A stretch of 64,000 nucleotides of DNA from Bartonella gabonensis (GTDB lineage: Bacteria; Pseudomonadota; Alphaproteobacteria; Rhizobiales; Rhizobiaceae): contig NZ_CAHOYM010000002.1 of the NCBI RefSeq assembly GCF_903679515.1, forward strand, positions 1 to 64,000, given 5' to 3'. Shown in pieces: positions 38,845-51,817 of the stretch. Each line of letters begins with the position of its first letter. The first letter of the stretch is position 1. Under the pieces are notes generated by a model, which was given only the letters and a program-made list of their open reading frames with translations, had not been told where the DNA came from and did no database searches. The translations under genes and the position numbers were made by a program.

Positions 38845-40164
38845 CTAGCACGGTGGTGTTTTATTGTCACGCAAAATATCGCCCGCAAGATAAAGGGAAC
38901 CTCCAATAAGGACAATAGCCTCTTTATATTCTTCCTTAATTTTATGCAAAGCATCTTGTAGGTGCACTTGGGGGGCTGCAAAGATTCCTGCTTGTTGCGC
39001 TGATTCAGCTAAATTTATTGGACAGATACTGGCATTATTGTCAATAAGCGGTATCGTATACACTTTATCGACAAGATTCGCTAAAGGACGAAAATAACCA
39101 ACAGCATCTTTGGTATTGATCATACCAGCAATCATAATGATGGGACGATCTGTTTTTTTTCTCCATTGTTTAAGTTCAGCCGCAATAACTTTTCCAGCAG
39201 CAGGATTGTGACCACCATCGAGCCATAAATCAATATGAGGAGACTGTTGAACAACCAAATGTCCATGGGTGAGATGTTGCATCCGTGCGGGCCAATAAAT
39301 ATTTTTCAAAGCGTCATTTATGACTTGTTCTGAAAGTTGAAAACCTGCTTGATAGATGGCTTCAAGAGAAGCACCAGCATTGGTAACTTGGTGGTCTCCA
39401 ATAAGGTTAGGAAGTGAAAGATCCATGAGACCTTGATTGTTTTGAAAAAACATACGTCCATGTTCTTTATAACTTTGATAATCTTGATCAAATAGAGAAT
39501 AAGGTGCTTTATTTTTATCGGCAAGGGATATTAAAGTAGCAAGGGTTTCTTCATAATTTTGCTTTCCGATAACCACTGGAACATTTGGTTTGATAATCCC
39601 CCCTTTTTGGAAAGCGATTTGAGAAATTGTGTTTCCAAGAAAGTTCTCATGATCATAATCAATGGGCATAATAAGCGATACAGCTGGTTTATTAATGACA
39701 TTGGTCGCATCAAAACGTCCTCCCAACCCAACTTCTAAAATGACAACATCAGCTGGATGTGCACTAAACAGCATAAAGGCAGCAGCTGTAAAAATTTCAA
39801 AAATAGTAATCACCTCTTGACGATTTACTTTTATAATTTCACAGATCGTTTCAGCCAATAAGGTCTCTGTGACAAGTTGACCTCCTCCTTTTTGGCCTAA
39901 TCGGCAGCGTTCATTCCAGTTGACGAGATGCGGTGAGCTGTACATATGAACGGCGTATCCTGCACTTTCTAAAAGAGCACGACAAATCGCTGATGCAGAT
40001 CCTTTGCCATTTGTTCCAGCAATGTGAATAACAGGGCCAAGTTTTAAATGTGGATTACCAAGATGCTCTAAAAGGCGAACAATACGTTCTAAAGAAAGAT
40101 CAAATTTTTTCGGATAATTCTTTAGTAAATCATCCACCATCCTTTGTACTTGACTTTGTTGCAT
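38845..40164 (-). CDS. folC: Bifunctional folylpolyglutamate / dihydrofolate synthase
   Basis: Mur-ligase-fold enzyme adding glutamate to dihydropteroate and to folates. The ATP-binding loop is HIAGTNGKGSAS (about residues 44-55). The metal/ATP region SSPHLVNWNERCRL and YDHENFLGNT are conserved, and DGGHNPAAGK sits in the C-terminal domain. The frame runs back to 40236 inside accD, but ATG 40164, 4 bases after the accD stop, is the likely start (439 residues). Confidence 0.93.
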   Translation of the reverse strand: MQQSQVQRMVDDLLKNYPKKFDLSLERIVRLLEHLGNPHLKLGPVIHIAGTNGKGSASAICRALLESAGYAVHMYSSPHLVNWNERCRLGQKGGGQLVTETLLAETICEIIKVNRQEVITIFEIFTAAAFMLFSAHPADVVILEVGLGGRFDATNVINKPAVSLIMPIDYDHENFLGNTISQIAFQKGGIIKPNVPVVIGKQNYEETLATLISLADKNKAPYSLFDQDYQSYKEHGRMFFQNNQGLMDLSLPNLIGDHQVTNAGASLEAIYQAGFQLSEQVINDALKNIYWPARMQHLTHGHLVVQQSPHIDLWLDGGHNPAAGKVIAAELKQWRKKTDRPIIMIAGMINTKDAVGYFRPLANLVDKVYTIPLIDNNASICPINLAESAQQAGIFAAPQVHLQDALHKIKEEYKEAIVLIGGSLYLAGDILRDNKTPPC

Positions 40165-40168
40165 AAAT

Positions 40169-41089
40169 TTAAGCTGCTTGTGTTGTAGAAAGCGATGTTT
40201 GAGAATCTGTTGGAGATGGGTTGGAAGGGTTAACAATAGCAGGATGTTTCATCATTAAGCGTAAAAGACGTGCAATGGTTGTTTTCATTTCTAAACGCGA
40301 TACGACCATATCAATCATACCATGTTCAAGTAGATATTCACTACTTTGAAAACCTTCTGGTAGGGTTTCACGTATAGTTTGTTGAATCACACGTGGGCCA
40401 GCAAAACCAATCATAGCGCCGGGTTCAGCAATGTGAATATCACCAAGCATGGCGTAAGAAGCAGTAACACCACCGGTGGTAGGGTTGGTTAGAACAACAA
40501 TATAAGGAAGTTTTGCTTCTTTCAGCATTTCAATTGCTACTGTTGTACGGGGCATTTGCATCAATGAGAGTGTTCCTTCTTGCATGCGCGCACCACCAGA
40601 CGCAGCAAAAAGAACCAACGGACGCCTTTCAGCAATGGCCGTATCAAAAGCTTTGATAATAGCTTCTCCTGAAGCCATACCTAGAGATCCACCCATAAAG
40701 GCGAAATCTTGAACGGTTGCAATAATAGGTAAGCCTTCAATTGTACCACGTGCACTTAAAATATTGTCATCAACACCCAGTTTAGAACGATAATCTTTTA
40801 ACCGGTCAATATAGCGTTTTTCATCGCGAAATTTTAAAGGATCGGTGACAACTTTTGGATTTTCAAGAGCTGTATAGATACCATCATCAAAAAAATGCAT
40901 GAAACGATTTTTGGCACTGATACGCATATGATAGCCAGAATTTGGAGCCACAAATTGATTGGCTTCCAGATCTTTATGGAAGATCATTTCACCATTGGTA
41001 GGATCTTTAATCCATAGATTTTCTGGAATTTCACGGCGTCCCAATATAGAGTTAATTTTAGGACGAACATAATTTGTAATCCAGTTCAT
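40169..41089 (-). CDS. accD: Acetyl-CoA carboxylase carboxyltransferase subunit beta, zinc ribbon lost
   Basis: Transfers carboxyl from biotin to acetyl-CoA in fatty-acid synthesis, with AccA. The crotonase-type core is intact, for example [24 protein letters not shown] and [20 protein letters not shown]. The usual N-terminal four-cysteine zinc ribbon is altered: [14 protein letters not shown] and [11 protein letters not shown] have no cysteine at the four expected sites. Length 306. In relatives trpF-trpB-trpA precede accD; here a 1 kb gene-free gap does. Confidence 0.93.
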   Translation of the reverse strand: MNWITNYVRPKINSILGRREIPENLWIKDPTNGEMIFHKDLEANQFVAPNSGYHMRISAKNRFMHFFDDGIYTALENPKVVTDPLKFRDEKRYIDRLKDYRSKLGVDDNILSARGTIEGLPIIATVQDFAFMGGSLGMASGEAIIKAFDTAIAERRPLVLFAASGGARMQEGTLSLMQMPRTTVAIEMLKEAKLPYIVVLTNPTTGGVTASYAMLGDIHIAEPGAMIGFAGPRVIQQTIRETLPEGFQSSEYLLEHGMIDMVVSRLEMKTTIARLLRLMMKHPAIVNPSNPSPTDSQTSLSTTQAA

Positions 41090-42083
41090 CTTTATAGCCT
41101 TCCTTTAAATATTATACATTTTTGCATGATTTGAAAGAATATAGAACTTAAGCAGTTATCTTTGCTTTTCCGGCTGAACAAGAACGAATTCATTTAATAC
41201 TTTTATCCGTGCACGTACAGCTCTAACGCTATTGTTTTTTTATTTTTAATATTTCCACTATCATAACAATTATATGCATGAAGAGTATTCCCTATAACAA
41301 ATTTCTCAGAATTTTTAAGCACTTACATGTTTTATTTTTTGACTTTGGCATTAAAACACACCTCTTGCGCTGGTTAACAAACGGCTTATTTTCTTTTAAT
41401 AAAAATGACTCTCCAATTAATCATTAATATCGAAAGCCCTGAAGCCAAGAAGCCTTAACAAGATGATACGTATCCATTAAAAAATAATGGATAGATAATG
41501 TTATGTTAGCGAAACGCTAATACCAGAGCAAGATTTTTTTCAAACGGTTTCCTTGAAGCGTGCACGTTTCATATAAAATAAAGCACCAAAAAAATATCAT
41601 TTTTATTGTGTATCTACGCGGCGCTAGATTTAACCATCTCACATATTCCAAAAATTTTTTCCTGGTAAATGCCTATGAAGAGTATGCCTCTCCATCAAAG
41701 GCATAAAATTTATATGCTCTCCCATTTTTACTGAAGTAGAAGGAAGGTAGAAACCGATATCCTCATACTCTTTGCCAGTTTCCAATGTAACAATAACTCT
41801 TGCATTGAGAGAGGGCATGAGAGGTCTTTTATGCCTTTTAATAAAGTGTTTTTTCCACAAACCGCTTCCGTTTATGATAGCTCAACAAACAATTATAATT
41901 AATTCAATATGAAGAGGATTAAAATGAGAAAGTTTTATGATATTTAGGTTTTTGGCCCATGTCATAAAAAGATAAATTATCATTATAAGTCAATGTATTG
42001 ACTTCAAATAAGGTCAAACATAAAATTTTATATTATAGTTTCTTTGGCTGGCAAATTTTGTTAAGTTTACAGTGCGAGGAACA
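41090..42083. other. 1 kb gap upstream of accD where trpFBA would be expected
   Basis: No trace of trp genes was found by eye. A minus-strand frame at 41639-41860 (73 codons, containing NARVIVTLETGKEYED) looks more protein-like than other noise, but I do not recognise it and no Shine-Dalgarno is clear; it may be a gene fragment. A dispersed repeat copy lies at 41911-42000. Confidence 0.45.
41911..42000 (+). repeat. Dispersed repeat, family 2, copy 1
   Basis: Contains GATATTTAGG followed by AGATAAATTATCATTATAA and TATTG. It aligns with 63134-63222, 63773-63856 and part of 43312-43342. An imperfect palindrome (AAATTATCATTATAATT-like) sits in the core. Confidence 0.55.
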
Positions 42084-42803
42084 TTATTTTTGAGTGATGT
42101 GTGCTATGGTTTTTTGCGAAAGCATTTTGTGTAAATGTGTCATAAAGGTGGCTGCAAAAAGTGGTGTGGCTAAATTAAGTATGGGAATCGAAACAAAAAC
42201 TGCGATCAACAATCCAGCGCCAAAAACCGTTGTATAATGAGTATGTAAAAAAGCACGCGCATCTTGCTCTGTTCGAAAACGATAAGCAGCAAACAAGAAA
42301 TATTCATGCCCAAGCAAATAACCATTAATAACATAAAAAGCAATGAAATTGACACCTGGTATAAAGAATAAAATAAAAGCAATTCCATTACCAAGAAGGC
42401 TTAAAATAACAAATTTAAAGGAAAGGATAAGAGAACGCCCAAAAGGCATCGCTTGTCCAATAGGCTCATTGGAATAATCTTCCTTTTCAATGATTTCAGC
42501 AGCAGAGTCAATGAAAAAACTACCAATCATAGCTGTTATGGGAGCAATCAAAAAAGCCAACAAAAGAGCCAAACCAAGATTGAAGATGATAAGCATGCTA
42601 AATCCCAACCAGCCTGCCCAACTGGGGAGTCCAGGAAGAAACTGAGAAACCCAAGGCCACAAGTAAGACACAAAAAGCTGGTGCACACATAACCATAAAA
42701 TGGCGAGCACAAAAAAAGTAACCCTCAATGTTTTCAGTATCATAATGCTATATTGCGAGGTCAAAAGACGTTGTAAAGCACGATAGGCAGCAGTAAAAAT
42801 CAT
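42084..42803 (-). CDS. EI24 / CysZ-like integral membrane protein
   Basis: A 239-residue protein of the EI24 domain family, which includes the sulfate-uptake protein CysZ. At least four long hydrophobic segments are visible, including VTFFVLAILWLCVHQLFV and LALLLAFLIAPITAMIGSFF. FFIPGVNFIAFYVINGYLLGHEYF and the short motif HTHYTTVFGAGLL are family-like. Sulfate transport is not proven. It is monocistronic. Confidence 0.78.
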   Translation of the reverse strand: MIFTAAYRALQRLLTSQYSIMILKTLRVTFFVLAILWLCVHQLFVSYLWPWVSQFLPGLPSWAGWLGFSMLIIFNLGLALLLAFLIAPITAMIGSFFIDSAAEIIEKEDYSNEPIGQAMPFGRSLILSFKFVILSLLGNGIAFILFFIPGVNFIAFYVINGYLLGHEYFLFAAYRFRTEQDARAFLHTHYTTVFGAGLLIAVFVSIPILNLATPLFAATFMTHLHKMLSQKTIAHITQK

Positions 42804-43434
42804 AGATTAATAAATTAAGGAAAGAAGCAAAAAAAACAAGAAATATATTTAAAAAAGGTATCGTGTAATTTTTTCTTTCTTGAATTACAAGATCTGTTTT
42901 CAATAAAAATAAGGAAATACATCGATACTGTTTTGTAAAAAAAGAGAATTTTTCACTTTATATATAAATCAGGCTAAATTCTTTTTATAGAATGGGTAAA
43001 ATAACGAAGCCCCCTTCGTTTAAAATAGAAATTTTGGTTTTAAAAAACTGAGAAGGATTTAAGAGGCAGCTATTGTAGAAGAATGTTTAAATATTTTTGT
43101 ATAGAGTTTAGCTGATTGCGTTTCCATAATATATATAAATTAAGGTGGTAAGAGATATTAAGTAGGCGTTTTTTACTGACATTTTTGATTTAGTATAGCT
43201 GTCGGATTTTGTCGATATCCTTATTTGTTTTACACGATCCCTAATATTTTATACTTTTATATCGCTTAGCGCGGCACGTCTTGGTTCTCGCTTCTATTCA
43301 AACCCAAAATGCTAGATTATCATTATAAATTAATATGTTATCTAATCTAGTCGAGATGATATAGATATCTTCTGTGTATTCAAAAGTTTAGTTCTTATTT
43401 TATGAGATGTTTTAATAAGGTGTTTGAAGAATTA
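42804..43434. other. 0.63 kb gene-free gap between the EI24 gene and coaBC
   Basis: No gene seen. It holds a 7-bp hairpin AACGAAG/CTTCGTT with a CCCC loop (43003-43020) lacking a strong T-run, and a partial family 2 repeat copy (43312-43342). The promoter of the EI24-like gene must lie at its left end. Confidence 0.45.
43312..43342 (+). repeat. Dispersed repeat, family 2, partial copy 2
   Basis: Only the core ATTATCATTATAAATTAATA and the next few bases match the other copies (41911-42000, 63134-63222, 63773-63856). Confidence 0.45.
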
Positions 43435-44856
43435 TTATTTGGAATGGTGTATTTTTTTCTCATGAGGAGTAGGTGTTTGGGGTGCAAAAAATGATACGAT
43501 CATGTTTGCTAATTTTTGCGCTACGTGTTGTTTACTCATATGGGGCCATTGTTCAACTTTTTCTTTACTTACGAGATAAACTTGATTTGTATCAGCACCC
43601 ATGACACTTGTACCATCTTGTTGAAAAGAAATATCATTAGCAAGAATGAAATCAGCTCCTTTTTCAACGCATTTTTTTTGTGCATTGACAATGAGGTCAG
43701 AAGTTTCAGCAGCAAATCCAATAACTAATGAGGGGCGGTTTGGAGCGTGTCCAATCGTTGCTAAAATATCAGGAGTTTCGACCATATGAAGGGATGGTGG
43801 TGTTTTATGCGCATTCTTTTTAATTTTGTGTAAAGATTGCGTTTGACTGCGCCAGTCACAGACTGCAGCAACAAAGATAGAACCATCAGCAGGCAATGAT
43901 TCTTGAACGGCTTGTAACATCTGTTGGGCTGTTTCAACATGAATAGTTTTTACTTCTTGTGGGTTAGCAAGATGAACAGGTCCACAAATAAGTGTTACTT
44001 TTGCCCCCAAATGCGCAAGAGCGGTCGCAATAGCATGACCTTGTTTACCCGAAGATCGATTAGCAAGATAACGCACTGGATCAATTGGTTCATGGGTTGG
44101 GCCAGAGGTAACGATGAAATGGCGGCCATAGAGAGGTTTTTCACGCACATTCAAAAGAGTCTCTATGGCAGCGACAATGGTTAAGGGTTCGCTCATGCGT
44201 CCATAGCCTGTTTCGTCACGTTCAGCCATATTTCCTATTTCTGGTCCGATAATATGAACACCATCTGCGTGCAATTGTGCAACATTTCGAACAGTGGCTG
44301 GATGCATCCACATGGTTGGATTCATAGCAGGGGCAATTAAGAGTGGACAGCGTGCTGCTAAAAGGACGCAATCGGCAAGATCATCTCCTATGCCATGGGC
44401 TATTTTTGCTATCCGATTGGCTGTAGCAGGGGCTAAAATAATGAGATCAGCATCACGTGCTAGTCGGATATGTCCGATATCATGTTCTTCTTTGCGTGAA
44501 AATAAATCAGTATATACAGTACGACCGTTGAGAGCTTCAGCGGCTAAAGGTGTGATAAATTTTTGCGCTGCTTTTGTCATTACGACATTTAAGTGTGCTC
44601 CACGTTCTTTTAAACGACGAATGAGATCAAGCGCTTTATAGGCCGCAATACTTCCACCAATAATAAGAAGGAGTGATTTTGATTGCAATGATTGCACTTC
44701 AGCGACGCTTGCATGAGAGGGGGGCGTGGTGAGAGTGATGGGATTGTTTAAAAGACGGCGCGCTTCTTCTTCCATAGAAATGCCATTTTGCGCTGCACGT
44801 ACGCGCAAAGCTTCTTTGATTTCAGGGGAGAGGTTACGAATAGTAATACTGGCCAT
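43435..44856 (-). CDS. coaBC: CoaBC with an N-terminal ribbon-helix-helix (FitA-like) domain
   Basis: Bifunctional phosphopantothenate-cysteine ligase / phosphopantothenoylcysteine decarboxylase of coenzyme A synthesis. The CoaC flavoprotein domain starts near residue 60 (LLLIIGGSIAAYKALDLIRRL) and includes APAMNPTMW. The CoaB domain includes TSGPTHEPIDPVRYLANRSSGKQG. Ahead of this, residues 1-45 (ASITIRNLSPEIKEALRVRA, then SMEEEARRLLNN) form an apparent FitA/Arc-type ribbon-helix-helix DNA-binding module, normally an antitoxin domain. The start is secure: GGAGG lies 6 bases before ATG 44856. At 473 residues it is about 70 longer than ordinary CoaBC. No toxin gene is adjacent. It is the last gene of gyrB/ubiE-ubiB-coaBC. 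Confidence 0.92.
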   Translation of the reverse strand: MASITIRNLSPEIKEALRVRAAQNGISMEEEARRLLNNPITLTTPPSHASVAEVQSLQSKSLLLIIGGSIAAYKALDLIRRLKERGAHLNVVMTKAAQKFITPLAAEALNGRTVYTDLFSRKEEHDIGHIRLARDADLIILAPATANRIAKIAHGIGDDLADCVLLAARCPLLIAPAMNPTMWMHPATVRNVAQLHADGVHIIGPEIGNMAERDETGYGRMSEPLTIVAAIETLLNVREKPLYGRHFIVTSGPTHEPIDPVRYLANRSSGKQGHAIATALAHLGAKVTLICGPVHLANPQEVKTIHVETAQQMLQAVQESLPADGSIFVAAVCDWRSQTQSLHKIKKNAHKTPPSLHMVETPDILATIGHAPNRPSLVIGFAAETSDLIVNAQKKCVEKGADFILANDISFQQDGTSVMGADTNQVYLVSKEKVEQWPHMSKQHVAQKLANMIVSFFAPQTPTPHEKKIHHSK

Positions 44857-44924
44857 AAAATACCTCCAAGAAACAAAATGATTGCAATGATTTCATTGTT
44901 GATATTTTTAGCATATTAAGGAGA

Positions 44925-46511
44925 TTAGAAAAGATGAAAAAAGTAAAAAGTGAGACAAGCGCAACAAATTGCAATGATAAACAGGCTATAACGACCATAA
45001 CGGTTTCTACGACTTTGTTCAGCAGCAAGTTGTGTGAGGGTTGCAGGAGAAAGATTAAAACCTGTTTTTCTTATTTGATTGAAATCTTCTTCTATACGTT
45101 GGAAATTTTGTATCAATTGTGGTGTTTTGCGTGCCAGAGAAAGGAGAGCCTGCGCTCCTTCACTAAAGTCTTTTGCAATACCTATGGGGCCTAAATTTTT
45201 ACTAATCCATTCTCTGACAACGGGTTCAGAAGCTTTCCACATATTAAAACTGGGATCTAATGTGCGGGCAACACCTTCAACGACAACCATCGTTTTTTGC
45301 AGCAATAAAAGTTCGGGCCGCGTTTGCATGTCAAACAATTCAGTAACTTCAAACAACAACGTGAGCAACTTAGCCATGGAAATGCTTTGTGCTGATTGTC
45401 CGTGAATTGGTTCACCAATAGCACGATTGGCTTGCGCAAAGCTTTCAATATTATGGCGTGAAGGAACATAGCCTGCTTCAAAATGGGCACGGGCTACCCG
45501 ATGGTAATCGCGCGTAATAAAGCCATAAAGAATTTCAGCAAGGAAATGTTTTTCTTTTTTGCCAAGTCTTCCTGTAATACCTAGATCAACAGCAACAATA
45601 CATCCATCGGAGTCTACAAATAGATTACCAGGATGCATATCGGCATGAAAAAAGCCATCACGCAATGTGTGGCGTAGAAAAGATTGAATAAGCGTAACAG
45701 CGAGTGCCTGCAAATCAAAACCTGCTTTTTTGAGTTTGGCTGTTTCCGATATTCTTATCCCATCAATCCATTCCATAGTGAGAACATTACGCCCTGTCCG
45801 CTCCCAATCAATTTTTGGCACTCGAAAACCTGTATCCTGTCGAATATTTTCAGCCATTTCAGATATAGCTGCTGCTTCTAAGCGTAAATCCATTTCAAGA
45901 CGTGTTGTTTGTGCTAAAGTATCAACCACACGAACAGGACGTAGCCTTCGGGAAGCAGGAATATAACGCTCTTGTAAATGCGCAATGAGATAGAAACTTC
46001 TCAGATCTTTAGAAAAACGCGCTCGAATATTGGGACGAATGACTTTTACAGCACATTTTTTCTTATGACCGGTTTCATCACTATATTCAGCAGGATGAAC
46101 CTGAGCGATAGAAGCGGCGGCAATGGGAGGATAGAAATTGACGAATAAATCATCAATAGAGCGACCAAGAGAACTTTCAATTTGAGCAATAGCAGCGGTG
46201 CAAGAAAATGTTTGAACACGATCTTGTAGTTGTGACAAATCGTCTGCAACATTACGCCCGACAATATCAGGTCTTGTGGCAAGAAATTGACCAAGTTTTA
46301 TGTAAGAGGGTCCAAGCTTATTGATAGCATACGAAATATTTTCAGATCGCTGTTTATCTTTCGTTTTACGTCGTGCTAACGCAGTTGCTATACGATGACA
46401 TAACGCTGGAAATCCTTGAAGATCATCATGAGGAAGAGCACTTAAAACACCTTCGCGTGTTAAAATCCATCCTGCACGCATCAATTGAAAGTAAGGAGAA
46501 ATTTGCACCAT
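44925..46511 (-). CDS. ubiB: Ubiquinone biosynthesis regulatory kinase-like protein UbiB
   Basis: Atypical kinase/ATPase of the ABC1/ADCK family needed for ubiquinone synthesis, probably aiding handling of CoQ intermediates at the inner membrane. Motifs are the KxGQ helix LGPSYIKLGQFLATRPD, the Ala-rich loop PPIAAASIAQVHPAE, HADMHPGNLF and VDLGITGRL. A C-terminal hydrophobic anchor (SLFIIAICCACLTFYFFHLF) is present. The frame extends to TTG 46526 inside ubiE; ATG 46511 (528 residues), just after the ubiE stop, is preferred. Confidence 0.93.
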   Translation of the reverse strand: MVQISPYFQLMRAGWILTREGVLSALPHDDLQGFPALCHRIATALARRKTKDKQRSENISYAINKLGPSYIKLGQFLATRPDIVGRNVADDLSQLQDRVQTFSCTAAIAQIESSLGRSIDDLFVNFYPPIAAASIAQVHPAEYSDETGHKKKCAVKVIRPNIRARFSKDLRSFYLIAHLQERYIPASRRLRPVRVVDTLAQTTRLEMDLRLEAAAISEMAENIRQDTGFRVPKIDWERTGRNVLTMEWIDGIRISETAKLKKAGFDLQALAVTLIQSFLRHTLRDGFFHADMHPGNLFVDSDGCIVAVDLGITGRLGKKEKHFLAEILYGFITRDYHRVARAHFEAGYVPSRHNIESFAQANRAIGEPIHGQSAQSISMAKLLTLLFEVTELFDMQTRPELLLLQKTMVVVEGVARTLDPSFNMWKASEPVVREWISKNLGPIGIAKDFSEGAQALLSLARKTPQLIQNFQRIEEDFNQIRKTGFNLSPATLTQLAAEQSRRNRYGRYSLFIIAICCACLTFYFFHLF

Positions 46512-46513
46512 TT

Positions 46514-47296
46514 TTAAATTTTCCAACCTGAATGCAGCGCTGCAATCGCACCGGTGAGATTTCGGTACGAGACGCGTGAAAATCCCGCTTTCTTGATCAT
46601 ATAGGCAAAATCATCTTGTTTAGGAAATTTGCGAATAGATTCCACCAAATAACGATAAGCATCGCCATCATTTGCAATAAATTGACCTAGTTTCGGGATA
46701 GCATGGAAAGACCAAAGATCATAAATTTTATCGAGCAGAGGCATCTCGACATTTGAAAATTCTAAACATAAAAAACGTCCACCGGGCTTTAAAACACGAA
46801 AAGCTTCTCTAAGGGCTTGGTCAATATGAGGAACATTGCGAATTCCAAAAGCAATCGTGTAAGCGTCAAAGCGTTGATCTTCAAAGGGGAGTTGTTCTGC
46901 ATTGGCTTCAACAAAATCAATCAGAGGGGCAAGACCATTTTTTTGTGCGCGTTGTTTACCAACGCTGAGCATAGAGCCATTAATATCAAGCACTGTAGCA
47001 TGAGCTTTTTGGCGTGAAGCATTAAGAATGCGAAAAGCAATATCACCTGTACCACCAGCGACATCAAGAACTTTCCAATGAGAAAGTGCTGGTGGAGAAA
47101 GCCATGCAACCATAGAATTTTTCCACACACGGTGTAGCCCTAAGGATAAGATATCATTCATCTTGTCATAATTTTCAGCAACAGAATGAAACACACCATC
47201 CACCAAGGATTGTTTTTGTGTTTCATCAACTCTTGTAAAACCAAAAGAGTGCTCCATACCGCCTTTGGTTCCTACACGTTCTGTTTCAATTGCCAT
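46514..47296 (-). CDS. ubiE: Ubiquinone/menaquinone biosynthesis C-methyltransferase UbiE
   Basis: SAM-dependent C-methylation in ubiquinone synthesis. Motif I is [38 protein letters not shown] and [13 protein letters not shown] are family-typical, as is the N-terminal [25 protein letters not shown]. Length 260. Followed directly by ubiB (2 bases between stop and start). The start is 117 bases downstream of gyrB's stop. Confidence 0.95.
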   Translation of the reverse strand: MAIETERVGTKGGMEHSFGFTRVDETQKQSLVDGVFHSVAENYDKMNDILSLGLHRVWKNSMVAWLSPPALSHWKVLDVAGGTGDIAFRILNASRQKAHATVLDINGSMLSVGKQRAQKNGLAPLIDFVEANAEQLPFEDQRFDAYTIAFGIRNVPHIDQALREAFRVLKPGGRFLCLEFSNVEMPLLDKIYDLWSFHAIPKLGQFIANDGDAYRYLVESIRKFPKQDDFAYMIKKAGFSRVSYRNLTGAIAALHSGWKI

Positions 47297-47413
47297 GTAT
47301 ATGACCTTCCTTATTTTTCTTTTATCGTAAATGAAAGAGGGAGGTAATGTTCAAATACGAAAAACAATGTACAAAACTGCGACGTTTATACAGCCAAAAA
47401 CAGAAGAGTACCT

Positions 47414-50892
<3,479 letters not shown>

Positions 50893-51807
50893 TTGAAAAT
50901 AAAAAAAACTATACATGTAAAACATTTTCAATGGCGTTTACGGTACTTTTTACTCAATACGCTATACAATATTTTTATTCGCATTTTATTTGTAGCGGGG
51001 GGGGGGGTATTTTCCTCTTACGCACAAGCTGAAATAGCTGGAAGGTTGCCTTCTTTTTTTGATTCGCATGAATATTTTGTGCAACCTGATACCAAGGATA
51101 TCATTCGTTTGCGTTTTGTAACAACTTTTGATTTTCCTCCTTTTAATTTTCTTGATCAAACGGGGCGTCTTGCAGGTTATAATATCGATTTGTTGCGTGC
51201 TATTTGCTCAAAATTAAAATTAGAGAAATTGTGTGAAGTAGAGGTGGTTCCTTGGAAAGAGCTTGTAGAGCATGTCAAAAATGATGGTGCAGAAGTCATT
51301 ATTGCGGGTTTAAAAGAAACAAGTCAAACTCAACAAGATCTTGTTTTTACAAAGTCATATTTGCGCTTTCCCGCGCGATTTGTTGCTTCTCGACAGTTAA
51401 ATTTCGATGAGCCAATAAGCGATCAATTGGCTCATTTAACCAGTGGTGTTTTATCTAAAAGTATTCACGAAAAGGTCTTTCATGATTATTTTCCTAAAGC
51501 AAAATGGCAAAGATTTAAAGAGAGAGAAGAACTCTACAAAGCCTTACAGGAGCATAAAATTGACCTTATTTTTGATGATGGATTTGCTTTATCGTTATGG
51601 TTCAAAAATCAAAAATCTGTTGATTTCTACCATTTTGTTGGGGGGCCATATATGGCACCACAGTTATTGGGTCAAGGAATGCAGCTTGCTGTTGCAAAAA
51701 AGAACGAAAAATTAATTGATATCCTCAATTATGCACTAAAATCTCTAGAAGAGGATGGTAAACTTACAGAGCTTTATTTGCGTTATTTTCCAATAAGTTT
51801 TTACTGA
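50893..51807 (+). CDS. Transporter substrate-binding protein (SBP family 3), TTG start, G11 tract
   Basis: Periplasmic binding protein of the family-3 type, which usually captures polar amino acids for ABC importers. The start is TTG 50893 behind a strong purine-rich Shine-Dalgarno. A long N-region precedes a hydrophobic segment (LYNIFIRILFVAGGGVFSS), with likely cleavage near YAQA. The mature domain opens with LRFVTTFDFPPFNFLDQTGRLAGYNIDLLRAI, and NDGAEVIIAGLKET is typical. The signal segment is encoded across eleven consecutive Gs (50997-51007), where slippage would abolish the frame. No permease or ATPase gene is adjacent. Convergent with comM. Confidence 0.8.
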   Translation: MKIKKTIHVKHFQWRLRYFLLNTLYNIFIRILFVAGGGVFSSYAQAEIAGRLPSFFDSHEYFVQPDTKDIIRLRFVTTFDFPPFNFLDQTGRLAGYNIDLLRAICSKLKLEKLCEVEVVPWKELVEHVKNDGAEVIIAGLKETSQTQQDLVFTKSYLRFPARFVASRQLNFDEPISDQLAHLTSGVLSKSIHEKVFHDYFPKAKWQRFKEREELYKALQEHKIDLIFDDGFALSLWFKNQKSVDFYHFVGGPYMAPQLLGQGMQLAVAKKNEKLIDILNYALKSLEEDGKLTELYLRYFPISFY

Positions 51808-51817
51808 TGAACAGTTT

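Noticed and set aside
41639-41860. 73-codon minus-strand ORF upstream of accD
   Set aside because: Protein-like in composition, but no start signal and no family recognised; kept only as a remark on the gap.
43003-43020. 7-bp hairpin with CCCC loop as a terminator
   Set aside because: No proper T-run on either strand and no gene ending nearby.
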